Counted from the first letter of the stretch, positions 25,529 to 35,400 are shown. The stretch is DNA of 44,151 nt from Pedobacter ureilyticus (GCF_005925345.1 NZ_SSHJ01000031.1:1-44151), one strand, 5' to 3'. A program made the numbers and translations. The notes: a model not told the origin generated them from the sequence alone.

Positions 25529-27892
25529 TTACTTTAGGTTATCGATAAACCTTTGGATATATTTCTCATAAAATTGTGCTGGCGGCATCAAATGATTACT
25601 AGGCTCTCCAATAAAATACCTAGAACCGCTCACGTAACCATCCATACTCCAGCAGGCGGTAGGTTGGTCTATGATCATAATTATACCTATTTCTGGCAGT
25701 TCTTGTTTATAGCTTTTTAGATGTAGTAGTCCCCTTGAGTCCACAACTGCGGTGCTTCCGTTTTTCCAGGTAAACTTCGTGAATTTAATATTAGGCAGGT
25801 GATCTACATAAAAGATTTCTTGTGACGAGGGTTTTACCCATTGTACCGCTGCCATTTCATTTTCATGCCAGCGAAACTCATTATCCATCAAAGCAAATTC
25901 TTTTTTGTCTGAAAATATATTATCCTCAGCATGCACAAAGATTGCCTTACTAGAATTAATTACACTGTAGCCGTTATTCAAATGTTTTTTCAATTGTGAC
26001 ATTCCTCCTGATGGGGTATGTGAAGATTTTAAATTTAACTGATTGGCCTGTTCTTCTGTAATTATTTTAGCACTCCTAACGTCTATAACTATTGTTTTTT
26101 GATCATTATTGAAACGAAAGTAGCCATCTACATATTTTAGGTCCGTTGCATTTCTACTAGCTACCGCTACATCATTAACATATTGTATTTTGGTTTTTGG
26201 ATCTATACTAAAGATATTTACTACTTCATCAGCTTCAGCTATCACCATTAAAACAATCAGTTGATCCAGTTCACCGAAGCAATATTTCCCAGCTGGAACA
26301 TTGCTCACCAGCTCTACCGCTCCAAAATTTTTGCTAGGCCAGTACAAAAATCTGTGGTCTATAGAAACAGTTACTACACCATTATTCTTCATCCGATAAA
26401 GCTCATTTTGCTTGTGCCTTATTTTCGAGGTCGGGAAATAAAGAGGAAACTGTTCATCGTATAGAACCGCAGGCAAATTTTCCTGAACGATTTTGGAATT
26501 CACTTTTCTTCTGCTAAGCAATATCCCATCCAAATCAATTTTTGCTTCATGAACCAGTTTCGACCGTTTTTTATTCAGCTGTGTCATCTGCAGTTCTCCA
26601 GAAGAGGAAATAGTTACCAAGTAATCCAAATGTTCGCGAACTTGGAGCAGATAAGGAGCGCTAGTTGGATCGCGAAGAAAATGTGTCGAAGTAACCAGTA
26701 TATACTGTCCATTTTTATCTATTTCCTTTACCGTTTTAAGTAGCATCTCTCCACAATGCATGGAAATATCCATTTTTTCCAGCAGCGCTACAACGTCTTT
26801 TTTTCCCTCAAGCTGATAAATATCCGCATGCTTTCCTCCAAGCGACCATACCTTAAGTTTTTGATGTTCATGTTTACTTTCGGCAAAAGCTACCGCTGTT
26901 GCCACTGCATAAACCCTTGCCGCTCCCCACATTTTTAGCGTACTATCTATAATTAGCCCTAGCTCTTTGTTTTTATTTTCTGGAACGGCTTCCCGCTGAA
27001 AAAAAAGCGCTTCGTTATTTGCCAATCTTACGCTGAATAAATCATCATCGTAGGCCAGCTCACTTAGCAGAAGTTTATCATAAGTTCCTTTCGTTGCGAT
27101 ATCGGAAACACCGCCAAGGTTCTGGTCATCTCTTCCATCTAAATGTAAAGGAATATAAAGGGCTGCCATGATCCTTTTTGCCAATCCGGCAATGCTAATG
27201 GTGCTATCATCATTTTCCAATTGTTCGATGAGACTTTCATTACCGGGTGTTGCACTGGGCAGGGAAATAGGCGTGGGTGCATTGGTAAGTCCAGTTCTTA
27301 GCTTCATCTCCAAGCTATCCGTGTCACCAAAAACTTCTAATGCGGCGGCCAACGGTGCAAAATCTTGCACTATCGTAGTTTGAGCCAAGGGTTGTGTTTT
27401 CCCAAAAATTTGTTCATCCATTTCTCCGCTATTAAATTCTTTCAATAACGGTAATAACCCCATATGATACCCCTTAACCGCAAGCGCATCAAAAATACAT
27501 TGCAGTAAGGCTGTTCTATTAGCGGCAGATCGGTAAACAATGGGAAGCTTATTCAGCATACCAAGAAAAACACATGCTTTAGCTTTTAACTGAACAAAAT
27601 GATCACTTTCATTTTGTTCTTCGCCTAGAGAAGATGGATTAATGGCATTTATAATTACCTCTGCATTATAAAGTTCTTCCCAGTTATCTTTACAGGCACA
27701 TAAAATTAGTAATACTGTTCCTAGAGAGAGAGAGGTTGTTTGTGGTAATGCAGTTAAAATATTAGAAAGATCTTCGCGATAGCAAATGGTTCTTTCATTC
27801 GCAAACTCGATCACATTTCCGCCTTCTGCCCATCTCCAAAAATAATTTTGGTGAGCTTGAAAATAGTCAATGGTTTGTTGATGGATCGCCAT
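25529..27892 (-). CDS. vWA domain protein with C-terminal beta-propeller (MoxR-vWA ternary system)
   Basis: 787 aa. After a helical N-terminus, the segment SDIATKGTYDKLLLSELA / RLANNEALFFQRE (about 263-301) matches the lead-in to the vWA domain in these systems. The vWA begins with LGLIIDSTLKMWG (Asp316), a MIDAS-like motif in which the usual DxSxS is reduced to D-S-T-x-K, so metal binding may be altered. From about residue 450 the sequence is strand-rich with short repeats and is a likely beta-propeller. It probably partners the MoxR ATPase, which would remodel or activate the vWA protein. Gap of 3 nt to the preceding gene. Confidence 0.75.
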   Translation of the reverse strand: MAIHQQTIDYFQAHQNYFWRWAEGGNVIEFANERTICYREDLSNILTALPQTTSLSLGTVLLILCACKDNWEELYNAEVIINAINPSSLGEEQNESDHFVQLKAKACVFLGMLNKLPIVYRSAANRTALLQCIFDALAVKGYHMGLLPLLKEFNSGEMDEQIFGKTQPLAQTTIVQDFAPLAAALEVFGDTDSLEMKLRTGLTNAPTPISLPSATPGNESLIEQLENDDSTISIAGLAKRIMAALYIPLHLDGRDDQNLGGVSDIATKGTYDKLLLSELAYDDDLFSVRLANNEALFFQREAVPENKNKELGLIIDSTLKMWGAARVYAVATAVAFAESKHEHQKLKVWSLGGKHADIYQLEGKKDVVALLEKMDISMHCGEMLLKTVKEIDKNGQYILVTSTHFLRDPTSAPYLLQVREHLDYLVTISSSGELQMTQLNKKRSKLVHEAKIDLDGILLSRRKVNSKIVQENLPAVLYDEQFPLYFPTSKIRHKQNELYRMKNNGVVTVSIDHRFLYWPSKNFGAVELVSNVPAGKYCFGELDQLIVLMVIAEADEVVNIFSIDPKTKIQYVNDVAVASRNATDLKYVDGYFRFNNDQKTIVIDVRSAKIITEEQANQLNLKSSHTPSGGMSQLKKHLNNGYSVINSSKAIFVHAEDNIFSDKKEFALMDNEFRWHENEMAAVQWVKPSSQEIFYVDHLPNIKFTKFTWKNGSTAVVDSRGLLHLKSYKQELPEIGIIMIIDQPTACWSMDGYVSGSRYFIGEPSNHLMPPAQFYEKYIQRFIDNLK

Positions 27893-27895
27893 ATC

Positions 27896-28594
27896 TCAAA
27901 TTTGTCTAATCAGAGCACGTGTAGCTGCAGTGAACACATCATAACTAAGGTGTGTGCGAGAACCATTTTCATTAAAAATGATATAGCTATCGTCTTCATC
28001 GGTAAAACGCTGCGATAAAAGATCTGCTAGCAAAGGCGGATTAAAATCGAAGCCTAATGGTATCAGTAGACGAGAATGGCGCCAATAGCCTCGACCTGGA
28101 ATGGGTGGTAATGGATCTCCTATGATGAAGACTTCTTCATCTGAAGACATTGCAAATCTAAGTTGTTGCAATCTAATTAATGGAGCACCTTCTACATAAG
28201 CTTTCCATGAAGCTAAGTTCGTTTTTAATAAAAAAGCAGGTTTTTGTCTAACAGTTCTAAGCAATTTTACCTGAATTTGTTGTGCTAAACTAGCAGGCAA
28301 TGCCGAAACGGGAAATTTTACTGGTAAAAATTCTTTCAATGCTAGCCAGTCCATTTCTTGCAACATGCCACTCGGCGTTGCTTCATTTTGTCTAAAAAGA
28401 CGCTGCGCTTCGTCAAGCTCATAACTTGCCATCACCGGTAAAGAAAGCAACAATACTTGTTGGTCACCATTTTCAATTGGACCCCTTAGCCATATCTGAT
28501 TTAAATATCTGGCCGCAGTCCAATTCGGAACAGTACGGATTTCGCCCACTAGTTCTTCAAATTTAGCTGACAAGACAAGTACCTTTTCTCTCAT
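27896..28594 (-). CDS. bpX-type accessory protein of the MoxR-vWA operon
   Basis: 232 aa, no signal peptide or membrane helix. The central segment FIIGDPLPPIPGRGYWRHSR, followed by LLIPLGFDFNPPL, is typical of a bpX-type protein of the MoxR-vWA-beta-propeller operons, where a small protein with this motif sits between the ATPase and the vWA protein. Its role is unknown; an adaptor that links the ATPase to the vWA protein is a reasonable guess. The start overlaps the MoxR stop by 4 nt (ATGA). Confidence 0.65.
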   Translation of the reverse strand: MREKVLVLSAKFEELVGEIRTVPNWTAARYLNQIWLRGPIENGDQQVLLLSLPVMASYELDEAQRLFRQNEATPSGMLQEMDWLALKEFLPVKFPVSALPASLAQQIQVKLLRTVRQKPAFLLKTNLASWKAYVEGAPLIRLQQLRFAMSSDEEVFIIGDPLPPIPGRGYWRHSRLLIPLGFDFNPPLLADLLSQRFTDEDDSYIIFNENGSRTHLSYDVFTAATRALIRQI

Positions 28595-29730
28595 ATTTCA
28601 TGCATAATCTGTTTCCAAAGTTTATCTATTGGCTCTTGAACATATTTACGCTGCGTTTCGTTACCTATCCATTCTGCTCTATTGTTCAAATGCAGTAAAC
28701 GATCCTTAATCAGTGATTTCTCCGCAAGTGTAGTCTCGGGAAACGCCCACTGCTCAGTTAACCTTTGTGTCTCCTGATAAATTTCTTCAGCATTGGGCGC
28801 TGAGTCTGATTTTGCTCTTGGATGCTGTCCTTCAGAGGTATCTGCAGCAATGTGTGCAGTAACAATATTGCCGATAATTTCCCGCTGCTCTTCCGTATCC
28901 CAAATGTGTTTCAAGATCCAAAGGTCAGTTACGATGGCAGCATTACGCTTACAGATCAGTGCACTCGCAGCAATCATTCGCTGCAGTTTCACTGCTCTTC
29001 TATCAGAAATGGATAGCCCAGAATTTCTCATCTGATGAACCAGCTCTACATACGCAGACCTTACTGCTGAAAGATCAACCTGTGAGGTCAGTTGCTGTAA
29101 GGTTCTTATTTCTTCTGCTGAAATTGCAGGTGGTGCCGAGGCATTACTTCTCTCTAATGCCCATCCTGCATTCAATACCTCTTCTAGCTGTTGCGGATCA
29201 ACATTATCTGATTTGACACGGATAAGAAAACGATCAAACAAAGCGCCCAGCGCCTCGTCTTCAGGCAAATGGTTACTCGCTCCGATTACCATTAGGGCAG
29301 GTAACTTTTTGGTTTCTCGTCCTCTTTTAAACACACGCTCATTGAGTACCATGAGCAAACTATTGAGAATAGCGCTATTGGCATTCAACAATTCGTCCAA
29401 AAATATAAACGATGCTTCGGGAAGCATGCCTTCTGTATTTGTGACTAAATCGCCATCTCTTAGTTTCCTAATATCAAATGGGCCAAACAATTCGTTAGGT
29501 TCTGTAAACCTGGTAAGTAGATATTCAAAGGTATTACCTTCTATCAATTTGGAAAGCTCCCTTACTGTAGCACTTTTTGCCGTACCCGGAGGGCCAAGAA
29601 TAAAAAGGTTCTCCCTGCCTACCAAACAAATACCCATCAGGTCAATAACCTCATCTTTACCAACAAAGATTGTTTTGAGATGCCTTAACACCTCTATCAA
29701 CTTATTGGTGGTAACTTCTATTTCGTTCAT
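28591..29730 (-). CDS. MoxR family AAA+ ATPase
   Basis: 379 aa. Walker A GPPGTAKS (46-53), Walker B FIFLDE (108-113), a sensor-1-like VIGASNHLP (about 148-156) and the arginine-finger segment ALFDRF. The TFEYLLTRFTEPNELFGP segment between Walker A and B is diagnostic for the MoxR/RavA group. C-terminal to the AAA+ core are helical residues typical of the lid, and a specific tail from about 290. MoxR proteins act as ATP-driven chaperones for vWA partners. It overlaps its neighbours by 4 nt on both sides, so five genes form one tightly coupled operon. Confidence 0.92.
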   Translation of the reverse strand: MNEIEVTTNKLIEVLRHLKTIFVGKDEVIDLMGICLVGRENLFILGPPGTAKSATVRELSKLIEGNTFEYLLTRFTEPNELFGPFDIRKLRDGDLVTNTEGMLPEASFIFLDELLNANSAILNSLLMVLNERVFKRGRETKKLPALMVIGASNHLPEDEALGALFDRFLIRVKSDNVDPQQLEEVLNAGWALERSNASAPPAISAEEIRTLQQLTSQVDLSAVRSAYVELVHQMRNSGLSISDRRAVKLQRMIAASALICKRNAAIVTDLWILKHIWDTEEQREIIGNIVTAHIAADTSEGQHPRAKSDSAPNAEEIYQETQRLTEQWAFPETTLAEKSLIKDRLLHLNNRAEWIGNETQRKYVQEPIDKLWKQIMHEI

Positions 29731-30362
29731 ATCATTTCTTGTTTAAGCGCCAATGGAAGATTTGGCAATAATTGATCACTATATATCCCTAAAGTTTGTT
29801 TAAGCAACGTATGCTCAGGTTCGCTATGGATTCTAGAGAAATCTTTTTTGCAGATTACACGGTCTATATAAGCCTGCCTTAAAGTCGGATTAGCAAGTAC
29901 TGGAGCTGGTGCTTTAACAACTATCTCATCCATACCAACAGATGAAAATGCCCACTTTTTCGCTGTTTCCCTTAATTTGGAAACCAAGGGGTCTTCAGGA
30001 GAAATACCACTAGCCAATTTAAATAGATCTGGGAGAAATCGCAACATCAGATCCGCAGAATAGATTTCCTCTGGCGTGTTGGCACTTAGCTCATCTACTA
30101 ATAAAGATTTGATTTGTTCTTCTCCAATATCACGTAGCAGTATCAGCTGGGTAGCCCTGTAGATGTACTTTGCCGCCCAAAGAGCTGCATCGGCATGAAA
30201 TAAAGGCGTAATAAAAGGCATATCTAAACTATCAGTTCGATAATATTCTGAAAGCAGTGCCAATGAATGCCTAAGGGTCTCCTCATCGGGTTCTGATATT
30301 TCTCTCTGCATTTTGACCTGCCCCGTTTGAAAAATATCTATTAAAAAGATGTCGAGCGTCAC
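29727..30362 (-). CDS. First gene of the MoxR-vWA operon, bpX-type helical protein
   Basis: 211 aa, almost entirely helical, no signal peptide. It holds a stretch DMPFITPLFHADAALWAAKYIYRA with the alternating pattern of small helical domains found at the start of such operons (bpX4-like in my memory, not verified). The stop overlaps the MoxR start by 4 nt. The N-terminal residues before the MQREISEPDEETL segment are weakly conserved-looking, so an alternative start at that Met (about 30311) is possible. No promoter is obvious upstream. Confidence 0.6.
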   Translation of the reverse strand: MTLDIFLIDIFQTGQVKMQREISEPDEETLRHSLALLSEYYRTDSLDMPFITPLFHADAALWAAKYIYRATQLILLRDIGEEQIKSLLVDELSANTPEEIYSADLMLRFLPDLFKLASGISPEDPLVSKLRETAKKWAFSSVGMDEIVVKAPAPVLANPTLRQAYIDRVICKKDFSRIHSEPEHTLLKQTLGIYSDQLLPNLPLALKQEMI

Positions 30363-30650
30363 TTTGTAAATCGTATTATTTTAGAAAGCAAGATATAAAT
30401 TATAAACTTATTCTAAAACGTGAAATGTCAATATAATGAATAAAGTTGCCAAGCAGTAGTGTCAGATTTAATATTTGAAAGCATATTGAATGTGGTTATT
30501 GGGAGAGATTAACCTGCAAAGTTCTAAAATAGTCCTGTTTGGCCCGCAATTACAAAAACCGTTACAAGAAATAATTTGAACAAGTTTGAGAGTATCAAAA
30601 AAAAGGTAATTTTGAATGAATTGCCGTTATAATTAATTGAGGTGACTGAT
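30363..30650. other. Intergenic stretch upstream of the MoxR-vWA operon
   Basis: 288 bases of AT-rich DNA with no open frame I can support. The operon promoter must lie here, on the minus strand, but no clear TTTG / TAnnTTTG pair stands out. The T-arm-like motifs begin right after it. Confidence 0.5.
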
Positions 30651-30790
30651 GGGGCTCGACTCCAAGACAAACTTACTATCCCAAACAGGATTCGAACCTA
30701 TACCTTAAGATTGTACCCAGGGTCGGGATCGAACCGCCACCCTACCTCTTCAAATTAACAGAAGAGTTTTCTACTCTTTCGTTAATTTAG
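30651..30790 (-). other. Cluster of three tRNA T-arm-like motifs, possible tRNA remnants
   Basis: On the minus strand three T-loop-like motifs occur with TCGA cores about 36-37 nt apart: GGTTCGATCCC (30725-30735), GGTTCGAATCC (30688-30698) and GGAGTCGAGCCCC (30651-30663). Before the first, the minus strand reads CTGTTAA within a weak arm, as in tRNA-Asn(GUU). None forms a full cloverleaf: acceptor stems and D arms are missing, and the half-tRNA spacing is too short for complete genes. I infer decayed tRNA 3' halves or attachment-site scars, lying between the ternary operon and the XRE gene. A functional tRNA here is unlikely. Confidence 0.4.
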
Positions 30791-30803
30791 AAAAATCTAA
30801 TAT

Positions 30804-31100
30804 TTAAATTTCTATATTATCGTAATCCTCATTAAAGAAATCAGATAACCTGTAGCCAATTGAGTCCAATATTTTAATCAAAGAACTCATTCTGAAATCC
30901 TGTGAACCTGTTTCATATTTTCCGTATTGAGCCCGGTCAAGTTCATACTTATTTGCAAACTCGTCTGAATTACCATATCCAAGATTTTTTCTTATAGCTC
31001 GAAGTCGCAAGCCAATTTTTTTAATGTCTTTAGGCAACTTTTTTATGTTCTTACTCTTGGCCATTTTATCAGAAAAATCTAAACTCATCAAAAAGTTCAC
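30804..31100 (-). CDS. XRE family HTH transcriptional regulator
   Basis: 98 aa at most; the Met at residue 13 (31064, MAKSKN) is the more likely start because 31100 lies only 8 nt from the operator palindrome. The HTH is clear: IGLRLRAIRKNLGYGNSDEF, then LDRAQYGKYETGSQ (recognition helix), then SLIKILDSIGYRLSDFF. A single-domain XRE protein of this size usually controls its own promoter or a small neighbouring locus. The operator array at 31109-31166 lies just upstream. What else it regulates is unknown; the structured region beyond the array is an obvious candidate. Confidence 0.85.
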   Translation of the reverse strand: MNFLMSLDFSDKMAKSKNIKKLPKDIKKIGLRLRAIRKNLGYGNSDEFANKYELDRAQYGKYETGSQDFRMSSLIKILDSIGYRLSDFFNEDYDNIEI

Positions 31101-31108
31101 TTTATTTT

Positions 31109-31166
31109 ACTCTTAATTAAGAGTATTTTGTATATTTGATTATTAATTAAGGTTTTAACTAAGAGT
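31109..31166. promoter_or_regulatory. Operator array upstream of the XRE gene
   Basis: ACTCTTAATTAAGAGT (31109-31124) is a perfect 16-bp palindrome. Its half TTAATTAAGAGT recurs as TTAATTAAGGTT (31143-31154) and TTAACTAAGAGT (31155-31166), giving three related sites. A + strand TATATTTG at 31131-31138 fits the Bacteroidota -7 element but has no clear -33 partner. The array sits between the XRE start and the structured region, so it could control transcription in either direction. Confidence 0.6.
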
Positions 31167-31170
31167 CTCT

Positions 31171-31475
31171 CTTGACAAATTCTCACAAAAGCTAGAGCAG
31201 GGACAATAGATTAAAGCCTATGGCGATATTTTGCGTACTTTCGTACACACTATACGCTATGGGCTCTATTGTAAATCCATGCTCCTGGCCGTGAGAAGCC
31301 TGTCAAGATGGTGTTTAGAGCCCAGCTATAGTGCTTCTCTTTATACCATAATAAGACTCGTATAACCAATACGAGCCCATGAAAAATAACCGTTTCATCC
31401 ATTTGTACACCAAGCTCATCAGTTTGGTAAAGAGAAACCCAGAGTAATAGCTTTGCTATACCCGCCGCCTATTAC
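31171..31475. ncRNA. Candidate structured RNA (long rod plus several hairpins)
   Basis: CTTGACA (31171-31177) and TTCTCAC (31180-31186) pair with GTGAGAA (31291-31297) and TGTCAAG (31301-31307). Inside, ACAATAG (31203-31209) pairs with CTATTGT (31266-31272), and the AGCC-TATGGCGATAT segment (31215-31229) with ATACGCTATGGGCT (31252-31265). The tip is GTAC-TTTC-GTAC, which on the minus strand is a GAAA tetraloop, favouring a minus-strand RNA. Further hairpins follow: CTCGTAT/ATACGAG (31357-31375), ACCAA/TTGGT (31409-31428), TTCTCTTTA/TAAAGAGAA (31335-31436) and GTAATAG/CTATTAC (31444-31475). No protein frame explains this. Possible identities: XRE-leader RNA, 6S-like rod, or retron-like ncRNA lacking its RT. 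None is established. Confidence 0.35.
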
Positions 31476-31548
31476 ATAAAATTTAGGTTAATGATAATTC
31501 TTTGGGGGCGGTTGGGTTTTTTTCAATTTTTCTCACTACCGCATTAAG

Positions 31549-31569
31549 ATCCCAGACTAAATCTGGGAT
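31549..31569. repeat. REP-like hairpin
   Basis: Arms ATCCCAGA and TCTGGGAT with a 5-base loop, followed by GACGG. Hairpins of this form, with the words CCCAGA-TCTGGGATGA, are dispersed in many bacterial genomes and give spurious proteins reading PDLVWDL on the other strand. The surrounding 31476-31740 has no supported gene. Confidence 0.6.
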
Positions 31570-31740
31570 GACGGCAAGGTGCGAAGGATGACGAATAGCA
31601 CAAAGAGGATGACGCAGTAGCAGCGCTTTGAGCGAACCAAAAAACCAAAAAACTAACCAACTAAACAACCACATTATGATTAAACCACTTTTTGCTTTTC
31701 TGTAAAAAGTAGCTTGAACACCATTTAAATCTTAAAAACT

Positions 31741-32466
31741 ATGTTCAAAAAACTAACGATATATGTCGTAATGGCTGTGCTATGCCAAAAAAAGCCGAAA
31801 GCTAGCAGACCAAAGCTGAAAGCTTTTGTGCTAATAACCTTATTACTATGCCTCTTTAATGCACCATTGGTGGCGCAAACTGGCTTTAATAAAACTACAA
31901 CAAGTTCGGATAAAGCAGTAGCTAGTCCTCCCGAATTAACTTCGGGAGCAAAGGGTGGGGCTCCTTTACAGGTAGGTGATAAACTGCCCGAGATTTTCTG
32001 GACCACTAAACACAAAGTCTACCACAATGGCATAGTAAAAGAAGAAAACTTATTGCCATTCAAAGGGCAGATCCTTCTCATAGATTTTTGGGCCAGTTGG
32101 TGTACCAACTGTATCAATAGATTTCCAAAAGTGGCTGCATTGAGCAATAAGTATCAAGGCGTTGCCAAGATACTTTTGGTAAACACCAAGGGAAATAAAG
32201 ATAAGATCGGTCATATTGATGCCGTTTATCAACGCTTAAATGAAGACGGCCAATCGTTCTGCTTACCTAGTATTGTAGAAGATACCTTGATCAACAAGCT
32301 CTTAAAACCCACTTTTCTGCCCCATTATGTATGGGTGGGCAGGGAAGGCAAGATAGTAGCCATCACCAATAGCGATTTTGTAAGCGAGGAACCTATAAGG
32401 GCCATGCATCTGCAAAACCTGAAGCTAGATAGTTTACGCAGGCAAAAGATGGAGGCCAAGCCATGA
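31741..32466 (+). CDS. TlpA-like thioredoxin-fold protein linked to SusC/SusD
   Basis: 241 aa. A hydrophobic segment at about 27-45 ending in PLVAQ is the export signal, preceded by an unusual basic stretch (QKKPKASRPKLK). The thioredoxin active site is WASWCTNC (Cys121/Cys124), followed by INRFPKVAALSNKY, with a C-terminal FLPHYVWVGREGK. Such proteins catalyse thiol-disulfide exchange in the periplasm and often precede a SusC/SusD pair in Pedobacter-like genomes. The stop overlaps the SusC start by 4 nt, so the three genes form an operon. The N-terminal extension before the signal is odd and the true start may be later. Confidence 0.85.
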   Translation: MFKKLTIYVVMAVLCQKKPKASRPKLKAFVLITLLLCLFNAPLVAQTGFNKTTTSSDKAVASPPELTSGAKGGAPLQVGDKLPEIFWTTKHKVYHNGIVKEENLLPFKGQILLIDFWASWCTNCINRFPKVAALSNKYQGVAKILLVNTKGNKDKIGHIDAVYQRLNEDGQSFCLPSIVEDTLINKLLKPTFLPHYVWVGREGKIVAITNSDFVSEEPIRAMHLQNLKLDSLRRQKMEAKP

Positions 32467-35400
32467 TCAGGTGTATAATCTTGATTGGTCTGGTGCTGGG
32501 GCTAAGCGCTAAACTGATGGCACAGGCCCTACCCATTGGTAGGGTGCTGAGTGCCGATGGCCAGAAAGGGTTGCGTAACGTAAGTATCACCCTTGTTGAT
32601 TTAAAACAAACGGTACAGAGCGATAGCGGGGGTAATTTTACCTTGCCCACTACGGCTGGCAAACAGCTGCTCAGTTTTCGCCATGTTGGTTACCAACCAT
32701 TAGATACGGTATTGGTATTTCCCCTCAAGACGATGCTTAGGGTATGGCTGCAGGCAAACATTGCCCAGTTAAATGAGGTGGTGGTAAGTACAGGCTATCA
32801 ATCTTTACCAAAAGAAAGGGCAACGGGATCTTTCCATCAGTTGGGGCAAGCCCTGTTAGACCAAAGGGTAGGCGCCAACATTATAGATCGCCTAACGAAT
32901 TTAAGTAGCAGTGTACTGGTAGACCAGAGGAACGCGGGAGAAAAGAAGATCCAGATTAGGGGGCTGAGTACCCTACAGGGAACGCTCACCTCGCCATTGA
33001 TAGTGTTAGATAATTTCCCCTATGAAGGCGACATAGAGAATATCAATCCCAACGATATAGAAAGTATTACCGTGTTGAAGGATGCTGCGGCCAGTTCCAT
33101 TTGGGGGGCTAGGGCAGGTAACGGCGTCATTGTACTGACCAGCAAGAAGGGCAGGTTTAACCAGCCTTTGGCGGTAAATTTCAATGCCAATGTGAGCATG
33201 GTTAGGGCACCTGATCTTTTTTCGGCTAATCAGCTTTCGGTGGGCAGCGCCGTTGCGGTAGAAAGGTTCCTCTTTGGTAAGGGTGCCTACGATTATTTAT
33301 TGACCAACGATGCCAGGCAGCCAACCTCGCCCGTAATGGAGATTTTGAACCAAGTTCGTTTAGGTGTGCTGAGCCAGCAACAGGGCGATGCGGAGATAGC
33401 AGCTTTGGCCACTTACGACCTGCGCAATGATATGCAGCAATACCTTTATCAGGCAGCATTGCGGCAACAATATGCAATAAGCTTCAATGTAGGCTCCGAA
33501 AGGCACAAGCACTTTTTCTCGGCAGGATATGACGGTGCTAGAGAAAACCTAAAAGGTAATGCAAGTCGACGCATTACCTTGAGATATGACAATACCCTTT
33601 CGCTGCACAAAAATTGGGAGATACAAACTGGGCTAACCCTTACCAAATCTAACACCACCTTTAATAGTCCCTTGGCCTATGGCGGCCTACCAAGTTCAAC
33701 CGCTGGTACCTTGCCCTATGCAAGATTGGCCGATGATGAGGGCAATGCCCTGCCTTTAGATATCTATTATCGTAAATCGTTCACCGATACGGCAGGGCAG
33801 GGCAAGCTGCTCGATTGGAAATACCGGCCGTTGGATGAGCTGCATAATAATGACATCAGTGCCTCGCTTACCGATCTGCTCTTGAACTTTGGCGCAAACT
33901 ACAAGGCCGCCGCTTGGCTCAGGGCAAGTGTTAAATACCAGTACCACCAATGGTGGAACGATAACCGCGAACACAACAGCATTGCCAGTTATACCACCCG
34001 CAATCTGGTGAACAGATTCACACAGCTAACCAATGGGCAGGTTAAATATATCGTTCCGGCGTCGGGTATCTTACAGCAAAAAAATACCACCAAGCAATCT
34101 CAGTCCTTACGTGCACAGCTAGATATCGATCAACATTGGCGAGCTGGCCATCAGCTTAATGCTATTTTGGGAAGCGAAGTGCGGGATTTGAGAACCAACG
34201 CTGCTGTAGCCCATATCTATGGCTACGATGAGCAGCAGCTGGCATTGGTTCCAATGGACTTTGCCAATACATATCCGATTTTCGGAAACTTAAGTGGTGC
34301 CAGTTATGTGCCCAATTACCAAAATATAGATCAGTTCGTCAATCGTTTCCTGTCCTTTTACGGTAATGCCGCCTATACCTTCAAAGATCGCTACACCTTA
34401 TCTGCCAGCGCCCGTAAGGATGCCTCTAACATTTTTGGCGTGGCTACCAACCACAAATGGCAGCCCTTGTGGTCGGTGGGGGCGGCTTGGCAGCTCAACA
34501 AGGAAAAGTTTTACCAGTTAGCAGCTTTGCCCAAGTTAAACCTTCGGGTAACCTATGGCTTAAGCGGTAACATTAACCCTAGCGCCACTGCACTCACCAA
34601 AATCAGGTACAATAGTCCGTCTACCAACAACCTGAATTTACCATCTGTCTACATCATGGATCCGCCAAATCCTAACTTGAGATGGGAAAGGGTAGAGACC
34701 TTCAACCTGGGTGTGGATTTTGGCTTGCGGCAAAACACGCTTTCGGGAAGTATAGAATACTTTAGGAAAAATTCTACCGACCTTTTCAATAGCGTAGGTT
34801 TTGACCCTACCACGGGAGTAAATACCTCGGTACAGAATTCGGCTTCGCTGCGGGGAGAGGGTTTAGATGCGAACCTAAATGTGAAGGCCTTGGATAGAGC
34901 CTTAAAATGGAATGTAGGCCTGCTGTTCAGTTACGTAACCAATAAGGTAGTAGAAAACCTTAATCCTTCTTCGTTATTGGGCTTTACCAGTAGCGGCAGG
35001 ATCATCTACCCGGCCGTTGGTTACAATCCATATTTGGTGGTAAGCAATAAGTGGGCGGGGCTAGACCCTGTAGATGGCTCACCTCGTGGCTATGTAAACG
35101 GAGAAATAAGTAAAGATTACACCGCTTTGGCCAGAAACCCTATAGAACAACAAGTGGTGCACGGCAATGCCTTACCGCCCTACTTTGGTGCTTGGCGCAA
35201 TAACTTTAGTTATAGGGGCTTTTCGGTCGCCATCAACATCAGTTATCGTTTTAACTACTATTTTAGGCGCCCCGCCCTGAGCTATACCAATTTGTACCAA
35301 AGATTATTGGGCTACCAAGAATACGAACAAAGGTGGCAACAGCCAGGTGATGAGCTGCATACCAATGTGCCTTCGCTCATCTATCCGGCAAATGCAAGGA

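Noticed and set aside
30651..30790. Functional tRNA genes
   Set aside because: Only T-arm-like pieces are present, at half-tRNA spacing, without acceptor and D arms.
31171..31475. SRP RNA, tmRNA or RNase P RNA
   Set aside because: None of the conserved cores of these RNAs (SRP tetraloop region, tmRNA ends, RNase P CR-I) can be found.
31483..31674. Minus-strand ORF reading PDLVWDL
   Set aside because: It is the translation of a REP-like hairpin, a known source of spurious ORFs.
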